From assembly GCA_036927565.1 (NCBI GenBank), contig JAYESD010000003.1:39993325-40057324 (forward strand): 64,000 bases of DNA. The letters run 5' to 3'. This document shows positions 1 to 11,373 of this stretch, one piece after another. The notes beneath the pieces are model-generated. The model was not told where the DNA came from and ran no database searches. It saw only the letters and a program-made list of their open reading frames with translations. Each line of letters starts with the position of its first letter. The stretch's first letter is position 1. A program made the translations under genes and the position numbers. This DNA comes from Tuctoria greenei (Eukaryota; Streptophyta; Magnoliopsida; Poales; Poaceae).

Positions 1-210
1 CACAGATTCAAAAAATTGTCAAACTGACCCACGTTCGTATGTGCTGCATACGAAATGCCACGTGGGCGACGCATTTCGTATGCGGCACATACGAAGCATA
101 CGTGGCCCGCCACGCGTTCCCGAGGTGGCAGTTCCCTTCCCGAGGAGAGGAAATATCGTATGAGGCGCATACGACATGCGCATTTCGTATGCGGCTCATA
201 CGAAATGCGC
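1..210. repeat. Left terminal inverted repeat of MULE-1 with four dyads
   Basis: Bases 1-58 are the near-perfect inverted partner of 8631-8688. Four stem-loops follow, each with a 5-base spacer: arms 34-41/47-54, 75-82/88-95, 156-162/168-174 and 181-191/197-207. All contain the core TCGTA-N9-TACGA. They lie 60-240 bases upstream of the transposase TATA box, so they could serve transposase binding, promoter control or both. Confidence 0.85.
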
Positions 211-267
211 CCGCCTCGTGGGGCCCGCCGCAACGGTCGTATGTGGCACGGACGAGTTTCGTCCGGC

Positions 268-275
268 TATATAAA
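268..275 (+). promoter_or_regulatory. TATA box of the MULE-1 transposase gene
   Basis: A TATATAAA motif sits just inside the left terminal repeat, which predicts a transcription start near 300. A splice donor at 409-410 and an acceptor at 938-939, three bases before the ATG, suggest a 5' leader intron of about 530 bases. Placing the promoter in the terminal repeat is normal for autonomous Mutator elements. Confidence 0.55.
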
Positions 276-941
276 CGCGCCCGCCGTTCCTTCTCGGCAC
301 ACCCAGTGACGCCGCCGCCGTTGAACCACGCCGCCGCCGGTGCACCACGCCGTCGCCGCTCCGCTCGGCCTCCTTTTCGCCGCCTTCCTCTCGGCCTTCT
401 CTTCCTCGGTACTTTTTCCTTTTACTTTTTTATTATGTTTCTTATTTTTTGCAATAGGTATTTCAATTCCTTATACTATTTTATTAGGTGTGTTACTAAT
501 TTGAATAGGTTATATTTATTTCACTCTAGTTAGTCACATTAGTGGTATGGACTATTTAGTTATGTATTTGTTTTGAACTTGTTCATAGTTAGTCACTTGT
601 TAGGTGTTTTATTTGTACTATTTTAAATAGTTAGTTTTTGCAATAGGTATTTTAATTACTTGTATTAGTATGTTATTTCGCTGTCTTTAGCATGTTAGTT
701 TAGTAGTAATTATATATGAATAGATTCAAAAATTTTATTAGATGTCTTACTTAATTGAATAGGTTATAGTTTTTTCGCTCTATTTAGCATGTTAGTTTTA
801 GTAGTAATTATATATGAATAGATTCAAAAATTTGTATATTAGCTTTAGATATTTTTATTTGTGTAAACTATTAACATGCAATGACTTTTATTTTAGAAGT
901 AATTATATATGATTTATTTGTGTGTATAAATTCCAATAGGA

Positions 942-3616
942 ATGTCAGAGAAGTTAGTATTTCGGATATTTTATGGAGAAGGCACAATAGTTTATAGCCC
1001 TACTGGGATTGATTTGTCTGGTTTCGCGTCGTGTGATGGAGGGATAACAAGAGCAAATGAGAGGACATTTAGTGGTGTTGTAAACTGGTTGATGAAAAAA
1101 TTTAACCTTGATCCACAACAACATCAGTTGACATTGAAAGGAATGATTAATCGGGCAAGAAATGGAATTTATTGGGATGTGAATTGGAGGAAATATGTAG
1201 ATTTAGTTGTGGAGCGGGGTTGGCCTCTAGTGCTTCTTGTGCAAGCGGAAATGAAAGAAGTAGAGATTGTAGCGGAAGGTGATGAAGCAAATAGTGTGGA
1301 AGATGATGTCGGAGTAGAAGAAGCTGGAGAGAACTCGGTACATGTAGAAGCACGTGGTGTGGCAGATGAAGGAGAACACATTGAGAACATAGTTGAACAA
1401 ATAAGAATCAAAGATATGGAACACGAAAATGTTCCAGAAGTTGATTCTTCTGATGATGAGAATGAGAATGATAGTAGTGTTCCGGCTGAGTGTAGCAATC
1501 CAATCCCGAGTAATTTATCAGCTACAGAAAAGTATTGTGGCTTATCGGGATACCACGAGAATCAGTTAACACAAGGAGATATATTTAAAGACAAAGATAG
1601 TTTGAAAGATGCTATGAAATATTGGTCTCTGGCTGTGCAAAGATCCTTTACAGTTTACAAGTCAAGTAAAAAATATTATGATGTTAAATGTGTGTTCTCA
1701 AGTTGTCCTTTTAGGGTCCATGGTTTCGAAGAGAAGTGGACGAGACTATGGAGAGTATCTAAAATGATTGATCACACATGCGAGTTGCATGAATTGGAGA
1801 GGTGCAATAGTGCTCTTACATCGCAGTTTATTGCGAATCACATGTACGCCCGCATTGTGGACAACATTCGGTTTGAGCCAAAATCAATAATAAACACTAT
1901 TGAGGAGGAGTTCAAGTACACTATAAGTTACTCCAAAGCTTGGAAGGCAAAACAGAAGGTGATTGAGCAAATATTTGGTTCATTTGAAGCTTCTTATGAA
2001 AATCTTTCGAAGTTATTGCAGACCATCCAGAAGAGGAATGTTGGTACTTATTATGACATTATGGATGTGCTGAACAGAGATATGCCGGGGAAGTTGTTTC
2101 TCCATCGTGCATTTTTTGCATTAGGTCAATGTATTGCTGCATTCAGACATTGTAGGCCTATTCTCTGCATTGATGGCACTTTCTTAAATGGAAAGTACAA
2201 AGGTCAAATTCTAACAGCTATTGCAGTTGATGGGAACCAACAGGTGTTGCCTGTAGCTTTTGCTTTTGTCGAAAGCGAGAACACTGATAGCTGGTATTGG
2301 TTTCTTAGTCGGGTCAAGATGGCTGTTGTGCAAGAACGACCTAATGTTTGTTTGATACACGACCGTCATGCTGGTCTGCTTAAAGCAATATCTGATTTGA
2401 AACATGGTTCCTCCGAGCGTGGGCAACAACCTTATTGGACAGACATTCAATCAAGATATTGCATGAGACATTTGGGCGCCAACTTTTTCAGTCACTTCAA
2501 GAACAAACAACTTATGAATTTGTTCAAGATGTTGTGTAGTCAAAATCAAGAGAGGAAATTTATTGCTCTATGGCAACGTCTAGACGAATTGACTACAACA
2601 CAAGCAGAGCCAATCCTAATGAAGTCTCTGTTCCAACTGTTGGTTCATCGAGCCGCAACTTCTCTAGTTGGATTCGGCGCGAACCGAAAGAGAAGTGGTC
2701 TTTATTATACGACACTAATGGTGCTAGGTATTGCATCATGACAACTAATTTAGCTGAGGTGAGGTTCTTCTGTTACATTTCTTCTATTAATTTTTATTTA
2801 GTGTTCTATATTTTTCTTATGTAGTGGTACTGAATACAGATATACAACTGGGTCATACGTGGTTTAAGAGGGTTACCTTTGGTTGCTATTGTGGAGGGTA
2901 TTTTATATGGGACATGCAAGTACTTTCGTGAGCGCTACGCTACTGCAATTTCAGTAAGGAATGATGTCAATTTGGCTTTTTCACCCTACTTGTGCAAGTT
3001 CATGGAGAAGAAGATCCAAAAGGCCGCATTTCATCGTGTACGACCTATGGGAACTGCGGAGCACAGGTTTGAAATTCTGTGCAGGGATAAGAATCGTCGT
3101 GGTGCTAACCGTGATAGAGTCGTTCAGCAATGCATTCTTCGTCAGGATGAATGCACGTGCACATGTATGAAGCCAGAACTCTTTCATAGGCCTTGTTCTC
3201 ATGTTATTGCAGCTTGCTCATATACCAAGTTAACACCAAGTAATTACGTCTCCTACTACTTCCAAAAAGAGGTTCTTGTGAGTACTTGGAATGCAGAGAT
3301 ATATGGGTTTGCTACGACAGGGACATTTACCGCAGATCCAGGACCAACCACTTTGCGAGGACCGGACACCGCGCGGTTGAAACAGAAAAGAGGTCATCGC
3401 ATGACTCGTCGTATCAGAAATGATATGGATGAGTCCGAAATTGGCAGATTTAAAGGAACATGCAGCAAGTGCAACCAAACTGGACATACTTATAAGAATT
3501 GCATTTCAAACAATGAGGCAAATGTGGCTGAAGTTGGACCTTCTGGGAATCCTAAGGATGGTTGGCGTCCTCGTGTACGCCGCACATCTATGTTTAGGGA
3601 TGGCAATGCTATTTGA
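942..3616 (+). pseudogene. MURA-type MULE transposase, one frameshift
   Basis: Exon 1 runs 942-2758, a GT-AG intron of 81 bases spans 2759-2839, and exon 2 is 2840-3616. The order is: an acidic N-terminal region; a MuDR DNA-binding domain (about residues 210-300); a DDE-type MULE catalytic domain with CIDGTF (Asp411) and IHDRH (Asp474); a SWIM zinc finger in exon 2 (CTC...PCSH); and a C-terminal CX2CX4HX4C knuckle. The protein cuts and joins element ends in the nucleus. Between about 2590 and 2640 the frame shifts by one base relative to the sister copy at 11374-12133, and the first frame ends at 2741. The product is therefore truncated unless the frame is recovered. The start was chosen because it lies next to a splice acceptor and begins the conserved region. 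Confidence 0.9.
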
Positions 3617-3811
3617 TGTAATATCTTATTATTATGAACTATGAATTTGTACGTGTACCTTATGTTAAGTGTGTTTGTATCGAACATTGACATATTTTAT
3701 GTTATAATATGTCGTGCATGTCTCTTACTTCAATATGTTGTCCACGTCGTTCATGTCAATATGTTTTCCATATATTTTTTCGTACTAATGTTATCCGTGT
3801 CATATATAGAT

Positions 3812-6688
3812 ATGGCTGCAGATGAAGGATAGTGTCCTGAGTTACTTCAGTTTCGGATTGATGTTACTCACCGAGCTTTCCGACTATCGCATGGTGAGGA
3901 TTTGCCCGTGCTTCGTCCACAGCTGCCTGCTAAGTTTTGGAAGATAGACGATAGATGGATTCCCAGGTACGTTCTTCTCTTAACACGAAAGTGAAATTGG
4001 TTTTATCATTCTGTAGATTTTAATGTATTGCTTGCTATGTAACAGGTTGAGTGCAGCCGGGTTGCTTCCGATATGTAGGCTGGTTTAGGAGAGGCCATAT
4101 GATCGGGTTGATCGCAAGTACCGGTTCAGCCTCGATAGAGCCCTACTGTCAGCTTTGACAGATTGTTGGAGGCCGGAGACCCACACGTTTCACTTGCCGT
4201 GTGGAGAGATGACCGTCACGCTAGAGGACGTGTCGTTCTTGTTGGGTCTACCTATCGCAGGTGTCCCTGTTTGCGCTCCAGAGGACTCACCTACTTGGCG
4301 CGCAGAGATGTCTGCACGCTTTCAGGATGTGGCACGACATCCTGCGGCTGACCCTGTTTCTCCACTTCATAATGAGCAGCACCATGGTTCGACAAAGAAG
4401 TGGTTAACGTACTACGAGGTAATGTTTTCACATTACTCAAGTGTTATTTCGATGCACATGAACCTTTTGATTTGACTCTGAAATGGAAAAAAAACTTAAT
4501 CTTTTTGTTTTCAAATTGTAGCTGGATACTATGCATCCACACGCTGAGGATGCCACAGTTACCAGATACCTGGAGGCGTACTTGTTGTGGTTGTTTGGTG
4601 CGATCATGTTCACGAACACGCACGGTGACTCTGTGGACAGACACTTGATTCTTTTCGCTCAACAGATAGCGGAGTCCATGTCCCAGGAGATGCCACAGTA
4701 CAGTTGGGGTTCAGCTGTTTTGGCGGCCACTTACCAAGGACTTTGTGATGCTTGCACGAAGGCTCGAGGTAACGCAGTACTAGCTGGTTGTCCTCTACTC
4801 CTGCAGCTGTGGGTATACGAGCGATTCATGATAGGTCGGCCGCAAGTGCACCCGGCACCATACGATCTTGATGAGTATGGTGAGACACCGGATGATGGCC
4901 CTACGATGGGTACTCTTTGGGTGCGCCGACAGGTATTATTCATGAGTATGCTCACATATTATTCATGAGTACAAAAATATATTGTTCTCACATATTTTGT
5001 TCTATGTGCAGCGTGAGTGGAGTAACAAGCAGATACACAAGGTGTACCAAGGGTTCGTTAAAGAGTTTGATCGGTTAGATGCGGATGAGGACGTGCGCTG
5101 GACACCTTATGATATGGAGGAGCACGACCGCCGAGCTCTGAGAGGACTAGCATATCTGTGCTATAGAGACTCGGATTACTGGCTTACAAGGAAGCCGCTG
5201 GTATACGATATCTACGTCGAGGAGTACGCACCACACCGAGTGTTGCGTCAGTTCGGCCTGCACCAGGCATTTCCAGTGCTTCCACATTCTATTGTGCCTT
5301 CTACAGTTCATACGTAAGTAATTCGACTGATAATCTTCAATACATTGTTATTTATGAAGTATTAATGTACTTAATTGTGCTGCAGATATTGTCGTAGGGG
5401 GAGCTCAGTGCCGGGTGTTTGGTTGCAGCGCATGCATCCATGGCTCCTGCAGTGGACGACTGCCTTACAGGAGGTTGTGCAGGAGACACGACCATTCTCA
5501 CAGGCAGTTTACCAGGAGTACTTGCAGTGGTATCTTCCTCGGACGCGAGTTGTTCTCGCACACACACCCGCCGAGCGACAGACGCATGTACCCTCGATGA
5601 GAGATACGTATCCGCGCCATAGAGATGAAGCGGCTTCAATGGCGGTATGATCAAATGTGTTGAAGTACATTTGAAATTTTTTACTATGTTATTTTCATGA
5701 AACATGACTAATTAATTGTTGTATGACCGATCACTTCGCACTTGTGAAGATGAGTCAGTTCCGACAGGTTCTCGCGGAGTCCTCTGCTGGACTACAACGA
5801 CTCAGACAGGGGATATCGATGACTTCTTCAGAGATGGTGCACGTGCTCCAAAACATATACAGTCACGCCAAAGAGGGGCTGAAGTTGGCTTCTTGTACAC
5901 AATCATGTGCACAAGACACTACTGTACCGACCGCACGTCACTTTAGGCATCCCAGCACAGCAGGTACATAATTATTAGTTAACTTGACATATTTACATGA
6001 TACTAATATTTCTACTTGTGGTGCAGGCCCGTCCACGCAAGTACCTACATGGGTCGCAAGACCGTCTACACAGGTACCTGCTGCTTCAGGTCCAGGCCGT
6101 TCCACACAGCCATCTGCTGCTTGGGCTCCAGGCCCATCCACACAGGCACCTACTGCTTGGGCTCCAGGCCCATCCACACAGGCACCTGCTGCTTGGGCTC
6201 CTGGGCCGTCCACACAGGTATGTGCTTGGGATTTTGCAGAACCATCAGCACAAATACCTTCTTGGGTTCCTTTTTCGAACCAGGCTGGCCCGTCCACGCA
6301 AGTGCCACACATGGGCGCAGGTATGACGTGCAACTGTTATTCTACTTAAATACATATTGGATACAATGCTAACTATATGTTATATGCGAATGCAGGAGAT
6401 GGCATAACGGACTTTGATTCTACGATTTCTGGCTCGCTGGCGCACCACGGCAGTCCTCCAGTATCACCTTTCCAGATCGATGACTACCTGGTGGACGTGC
6501 CATAGCAGGACACAGTTCTTGCATCACAATTGGACGGTGCTCCCATTCCGACTCAGCCTACACAGCAGTTTAAGACACCGGCGCCTGCGCAGCAGCGACG
6601 GAGGAGGGCAGCTCCTACGCGCGTGTCTTACGATCGGGCTCATGTCAATGCAGCGCGTAGGTTCGACAACAAGCGTGGTAGACGTTAG
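3812..6688 (+). pseudogene. Plant-mobile-domain (PMD) gene of MULE-1, three internal stops
   Basis: Eight exons keep one reading phase across seven GT-AG introns: 3812-3966, 4046-4418, 4522-4932, 5012-5313, 5386-5644, 5750-5963, 6027-6320 and 6396-6688, about 766 codons. Exons 2-5 form a plant mobile domain (motifs such as HTFHLPCGEMTVTL and GLP), the family of MAIN/MAIL proteins and of transposon-borne relatives. Exon 7 encodes 11-12-residue repeats around APGPSTQ. The C-terminus is basic (NKRGRR). In-frame TAG codons lie at 3830, 4086 and 6503, so it cannot give a full protein. It follows the transposase gene by about 200 bases in the same orientation. The role in the element is unknown. 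The exon phases and the matching tail at 13201-13804 support the model. Confidence 0.85.
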
Positions 6689-6780
6689 TAATGTGTACCC
6701 ATGTAATTCTGTGTCATATTATATAAGAACTATGTTATGTTTCTTTATGCACTATATCTTTCATCGTTACAATGCAGTTT

Positions 6781-6999
6781 ATGTCAGACGAATTTCATAC
6801 TACATATCAGGCGAATCTCGTACAAGAGAAATACAAAATTGCACTGTTCCATGTCAGACGAATCTCATACTCCATGTCAGGCGAATCTCGTACAAGAGAC
6901 ATACGAAATTGCACTGCTCCGTGTCAGACGAATCTCATACTCCATGTCAGGCGAATCTCGTACAAGAGACATACGAAATTGCACTGCTCCGTGTCAGAC
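6781..6999. repeat. Three 70-bp tandem repeats in MULE-1
   Basis: Units start at 6781, 6851 and 6921, followed by a partial fourth. The last two are almost identical. Each contains TCGTA-N9-TACGA, degenerate in the first copy, the same dyad as in the terminal repeats. The array lies between the PMD stop and the TATA box of the GRF gene. Confidence 0.9.
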
Positions 7000-7081
7000 C
7001 CGTAAAATGTCATTTCACACTTATACATGTCAGAGATGAATTTTCTCATAGACTAGGTCCATACACCATCATCCGCTCATC

Positions 7082-7088
7082 TATATAA
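7082..7088 (+). promoter_or_regulatory. TATA box of the MULE-1 GRF gene
   Basis: TATATAA lies 63 bases upstream of the ATG at 7151 and about 85 bases after the 70-bp repeats. The short context resembles the TATATAA at 14983 in MULE-2. Confidence 0.5.
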
Positions 7089-7150
7089 CACTCACCCCGG
7101 TAACAGCTTCACCACGCACTACCAACAATCATTCTATATACTTCACTACA

Positions 7151-7793
7151 ATGGACGAGAACTCACCACCCACAAATAGAGAAAAGGTTCCAATCCCCGA
7201 GGGATTGCAACCTCCGATGTGTTTCTGTGACACTGATTGTAGGTTTGTAAGAGATCTTCGACCTGGTTACTCATATGGTTGCCGGCTTTGGATGTGCGAC
7301 AACTACGAGTACGATCCTCCTCACAGGACGTTCCCATTTCTTCCAGGTGGTAGGAAACAGGTAATATGCAACATTACTTATGTTTTATGCATGCTATAGA
7401 ATCTAATATTTTGGACAAACACTTGTGCAGTCGCCGCCACCTCTATGCGACTTCAGGAACTACATCGACTAGGAACAATCGGCAGAAGACGCCGCAGAGG
7501 TTGAGAGAATGGCTCGACTTGCATATTGGAAGTTCAAAGAAGAAAGAGAGTGGGATGAAAGAATAGAGCAAGAGAGGAGGAATAGAGCTGCACAGGAGGA
7601 GCGTCGTCGCAAGAGGCAAGAAGAAATTCGACAATGGAGAGCAGAGTGTGATCGCAAAGCTGCAGAGGAGGAACGCGTCGCAGCACAAGCACGAGAGGCT
7701 GAGCGAGAACGCATGCGCGAGAGAGCTCGTCGCGCAAAAGAAGTCGGTCCGGATGCTTTGCGTAAGAGAAAATACCCCCGTTGCACTCAGTAG
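7151..7793 (+). pseudogene. GRF-type zinc-finger/coiled-coil protein of MULE-1, one stop
   Basis: Exon 1 is 7151-7360 and exon 2 is 7431-7793, joined by a 70-base GT-AG intron. Exon 1 carries a GRF-like cysteine pattern (CFCDTDC ... GCRLWMC). Exon 2 opens with PPPLCDF and continues as a long charged helix rich in Glu and Arg (from about residue 95), with a basic end. An in-frame TAG at 7470-7472 separates the two halves, probably from a Trp codon by one transition. Small proteins of this layout are common passengers of grass transposons; GRF fingers bind nucleic acid. Exact function is unknown. A different GRF gene sits in MULE-2 on the opposite strand. Confidence 0.7.
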
Positions 7794-8470
7794 CAACTTG
7801 GGTAAATTCAACTAAGGCGTGTTAGAATTAGATTGGCGCATCTTTAGTGCGTCGTACACACGCCATTTGTATCACCTATTTTACATTTTGTTCCAGAAAT
7901 ATGTGCACTTATGTTTTGCCTCATGTACCGTAGTAGTAGACTGGCAAACAACATGCACATACTTTCGGAACTACGTAATTTCATTTTATGTAACCGCCAC
8001 CGAGCTTACAATCAATTATCTTCAATTATTATGCATTTGTATAAATTTATACATTAATTGTATCATTTTCCAAACTATGCATTTCTAATCGCTATAGGAT
8101 TTAAAAAAAATTGATACCATAAAACTCTCATATATTATATTCATAACTTATTTTTTATACTCCACAAAACTTACATTACAATAACCTATATGAACATTTA
8201 TGTCGATTCTAACTACAAATATTTGTAAACAAAAAAATAAAACTGAATACATTTTACAAATTTGCAGAAACGTGATCGTATTGCCTAATAACACATACAA
8301 TTACTCTAGTTTCTACATACTAAACATAGATAAAGTTCATTGATTTCACAACTTCACAATGTATTCTCTATTTTCTACTTTAGAAGTTTTTAGCAAATCG
8401 GTCTACAAATATTTTAAAAACTTTGACTAAAATCCATTACAAGATGGTGGTTCAACACGGGCTAGGGTTA
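7794..8470. other. AT-rich non-coding part of MULE-1
   Basis: No supported gene. The stretch is AT-rich and lies between the GRF gene stop and the right terminal repeat. It probably holds the 3' untranslated region and poly(A) signals of the GRF gene. Confidence 0.5.
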
Positions 8471-8474
8471 GGGC

Positions 8475-8742
8475 ACGCACGCATGTCGTACGTGCCCCAT
8501 ACGACGGTACTGTTCATGTCGTATGGGGCACGTACGAAATGCGTGCGTGGCCTTAAACGCCACCGTGGCATATGTCTTCTGACGTGGCATCGCGTGGATC
8601 CGCATTTCGTATGTGCCTCATACGAAATACGCATTTCGTATGCGGCACATACGAACGTGGGTCAGTTTGGCAATTTTTTGAATCCGTGGGTTATTTATTA
8701 TAAATGATTTTTTAAAAGGTATATTAATAAAAAAAATTCTTC
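8475..8742. repeat. Right terminal inverted repeat of MULE-1 with four dyads
   Basis: Dyads with a 5-base spacer have arms at 8485-8492/8498-8505, 8519-8525/8531-8537, 8604-8613/8619-8628 and 8635-8642/8648-8655. The first two have one mismatch each and use the variant half TACG(T/A). 8631-8688 pairs with 1-58. The AT-rich last 50 bases resemble 15240-15310 of MULE-2, which sets the approximate outer edge. Confidence 0.85.
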
Positions 8743-9723
8743 ATGTTACTGATTAGCTCTTGCTGCACTGGAAAGAGACTGTTATTGCAAATTGCTACCG
8801 AAATGCAGTTTTTTGACAGGAAGCTGTCAGACGATTTTTACTTCTCTAAGGGGCCCTTAACGAAAATAAATTAAATGCTCGCGCAGTAAATTTGACACCG
8901 TTAGGGTCACGTGACTTCCCATATCATCCATGGGAAATAGATGATGAGATTTGGAACAAAAACTAAACTTCCGAACAAATAGAATAAGTACAACATTTTG
9001 GGAATGCATCTACAATGGGAAGAATCACTTGCAACATTGTGCAATAGACTAAACAAAAAGAAGACATAAGAAAACTTATTACTTTAAGAAAGTTGTTACT
9101 TTTTTGGCGTCTAAAATCAACATCTCCTTCAACCTACACACTAACACTAAGTTGTTGTATCTAGAGCGAACAACTATAACTTTTTTCTATATTTAATACA
9201 TCAATAATTTTTATAGTCAATACGTAATCATATAAAAATAGGAAAACTGTTGACAATAAAACACAAATCGTGAAATAGATCAGACGATTGAAAATAGATG
9301 ATAATTTTATACGTCTGAGAATTGGCATTCCCATTATTTTAACCACCAAACCACGACGGAATCAACATCTATTCTTAAGAAAAGTTTTTAATAAACAAAA
9401 TCCAATACGCACAACAAAGGTGACGCTTCAAGAGAAGTAAATAGAAGTACATCGTAACAACGTGAATGAGCCACTTGCAACATACTGCAATGGACTAAAC
9501 AGAAAGAAGCTATAAGGAAACTTATTACTTCAACCCCCAAACCACGACAGGATCTACATCTATTCTTAAGAAAAGTTCTCAATAAACAAAATTCAATATG
9601 CACAACAATTGTTGAAGCTCCAAGAGAAGTAGATGGAAGTACATCGTAACAACGTGAATGAGCCACATCACTCTAACATCTCACCTCTGCGAGGGTCCTA
9701 AAATTCAGCTCGCGACCTGCTTT
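8743..9723. repeat. Non-genic stretch with diverged direct repeats
   Basis: No gene seen. 9351-9475 and 9538-9665 are direct copies of about 120 bases sharing the motif around ATTCTTAAGAAAAG and the end GTAACAACGTGAATGAG. A third segment, near 9026-9090, matches 9472-9535 (around CACTTGCAACAT). The arrangement suggests an old tandem array with a unit of roughly 180 bases or more. Its origin is not recognised. Confidence 0.6.
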
Positions 9724-10066
9724 TGTCAGCAACACCAGTGGAGTTCAGCATCGAAGCCGTGGTTCAAATGTGGCGGGAGAAGGAAGCGATTCAAACTCGG
9801 CGGGAAATGAGCAAGTTGTGTTGCGGAGTGGAAATCGGCCCAGGAGGGCAACCCCGCGCTTCTTTGGCCCGCGCTTCGTTGGCGCTGAGTGTGTGAGCGC
9901 GAGTCAGATAAGTCTGTTAGCTGTTAGGCACAAAACAAATCTCTATATATGTACTGGTAACCAACTTGGAGAGGGGGCAAGGGAAAAGTAACGAGAACTA
10001 TTCCCCATCTTCATGTGTTCTTTGTTCTTCACTGCATTTCTCCTTCCTCCATCGTAGTTGCTAACA
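9724..10066 (+). repeat. 5' LTR of the gypsy element
   Basis: 343 bases, beginning TGTCAGCAAC and ending TTGCTAACA. The primer-binding site starts at 10069. The partner LTR at 29112 lacks about 110 internal bases. Confidence 0.88.
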
Positions 10067-10068
10067 AG

Positions 10069-10080
10069 TGGTATCAGTTT
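10069..10080 (+). promoter_or_regulatory. Primer-binding site, initiator tRNA-Met type
   Basis: TGGTATCAG lies two bases after the LTR end, complementary to the 3' end of initiator tRNA-Met. The last bases have diverged. Confidence 0.75.
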
Positions 10081-10527
10081 CCATCTTCGATACGCTCTGG
10101 AAGGCCATCAGCACTACACACGTCGCCAGAAAACACCTGGGATCCATGGAGCCCAACTCCAAGTTGCTGGACGACGAGCTGATGAAGCAACTCCATGGCA
10201 AGATCGTCAAGATCCTCACCTAGCAGACTCGTTATTGACAAGCGCTTCGCCGAAAGAATGGGATAATCGACAAGCGGTTCTCGGAGCTCTCGTTGTCCGA
10301 GCATCACACCTCCGAGAGGATCACGACGCTTGAATAATCGGCAGAGACCTTCGAGAAGAACTTGGACAAGTGAAAGTCAGAGATGGACGCCTCCATCACG
10401 GCGACCAAGCTGGAGATCGCTAAACTGAACAAGTTCTTTGACCGTGATGCGAGAGAGCTTCAGCAACCATAAGGCATTCTAGGTAGAGAGTCGGCACACG
10501 AACCACTCCACGTCGGGTTCATCGTCG

Positions 10528-11367
10528 ATGGCCAAACGGGACATCGCGTCGACACCACCTACCGGGATATTGGGTTTGGGTCAGTGTATACCCACTCCCA
10601 TGTCCCGGTCAAGGGTACGTCCGACCTCTTTGACTCTACTTGCTCCGTTCATCCTTTTAACTCTGTTTTTTATCGTTCTTCATCGCACGATTTTGCTTCG
10701 AGTGAGAATTCGCCCAAAATGCAATTTCCCAAGTTCGAGGGAGACAACCCCAAACTATGACGCACTCATTGTGAAGATTACTTTGATCTCTATTCGGTGG
10801 ATAAGGGTCTCTGGGTCAAGGTTGCCGCTATGCATTGTGAGGGAGCCGTTGCAAGATGGTTGCAGTCCATAGAGTGCAAATTGATGCACTGCAATTGGTG
10901 TACCTTCTGTTCATTGCTTTTAGATCGGTTCGGTAGATGCCAACATGAAATTCTTATTCACAAGCTTTTTCACATTAAGCAGACAGGGTCTGTATTTGAC
11001 TATATCGATGAATTTTCTGAACTCGTTAATCAGTTGCATGCATATGACACTAGTACTGATTCCATGCACTATACTGCACGATTCATAGATAGCCTTAAGA
11101 ATGATATATGTGTTGCTGTTTTGATTCAACGTTCCTCAAACTTGGATACTGCTTGTGTGTTGGTTGCATTGCAAGAAAAAGTGTCGCAGCATTCCACAAA
11201 GCATTCCAAGATATCCAACGCATGAAGCTATGATCATTATTCATCTAGACTGAGAGAATTTCCCAATACTCTCAAGCCTACTCGGGGTGCATATCCTCTA
11301 TTGCTTCCTGCTCGGTCTAACAAACCAACCAACCCCAGACCACCAGAAGACCGTCGCCATACTGATT
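10528..11367 (+). pseudogene. Gypsy gag remnant
   Basis: The stretch 10797-11225 reads as a retrotransposon gag domain: AVARWLQS, FHIKQTGSVFDYIDEFSELVNQL, and then a conserved FIDSL and LDTA. An upstream open stretch (10528-10872) is in another frame, so at least one frameshift is present. After a stop the proline-rich linker with EDRRHTDSAR resumes and then breaks at about 11373, where MULE-2 sequence begins. The zinc knuckle and protease that should follow are missing. Confidence 0.8.
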
Positions 11368-11373
11368 CTGCAA

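Larger units (their letters stand above)
1..8742 (+). mobile_element. MULE-1: Mutator-like DNA transposon with three genes
   Basis: The first 58 bases match the reverse complement of 8631-8688 almost perfectly, so the two ends form terminal inverted repeats. Homology with the right end of MULE-2 continues to about 8742, which implies that roughly 50 bases of the left end lie before the window. The 9-bp target duplication therefore cannot be checked. Inside are a MURA-type transposase, a plant-mobile-domain gene and a GRF zinc-finger gene, all on the plus strand. Every gene carries at least one disabling change, so the copy is recent but probably not autonomous. MULEs move by cut and paste. 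Family assignment is firm; the exact boundaries are inferred. Confidence 0.9.

Noticed and set aside
39..533. Open frames of 60-164 residues across the MULE-1 left end
   Set aside because: They arise from the palindrome-rich terminal repeat and leader; no family motif, and they overlap the promoter.
5938..6333. Minus-strand frame with repeated CVDGPGAQA
   Set aside because: It is the antisense of the repeated APGPSTQ exon of the PMD gene.
6781..6999. CRISPR-like array
   Set aside because: The units are contiguous tandem repeats without spacers, in a plant transposon.
8458..8475. TTAGGG-like word as telomere repeat
   Set aside because: A single GGGTTAGGG occurrence, not an array.
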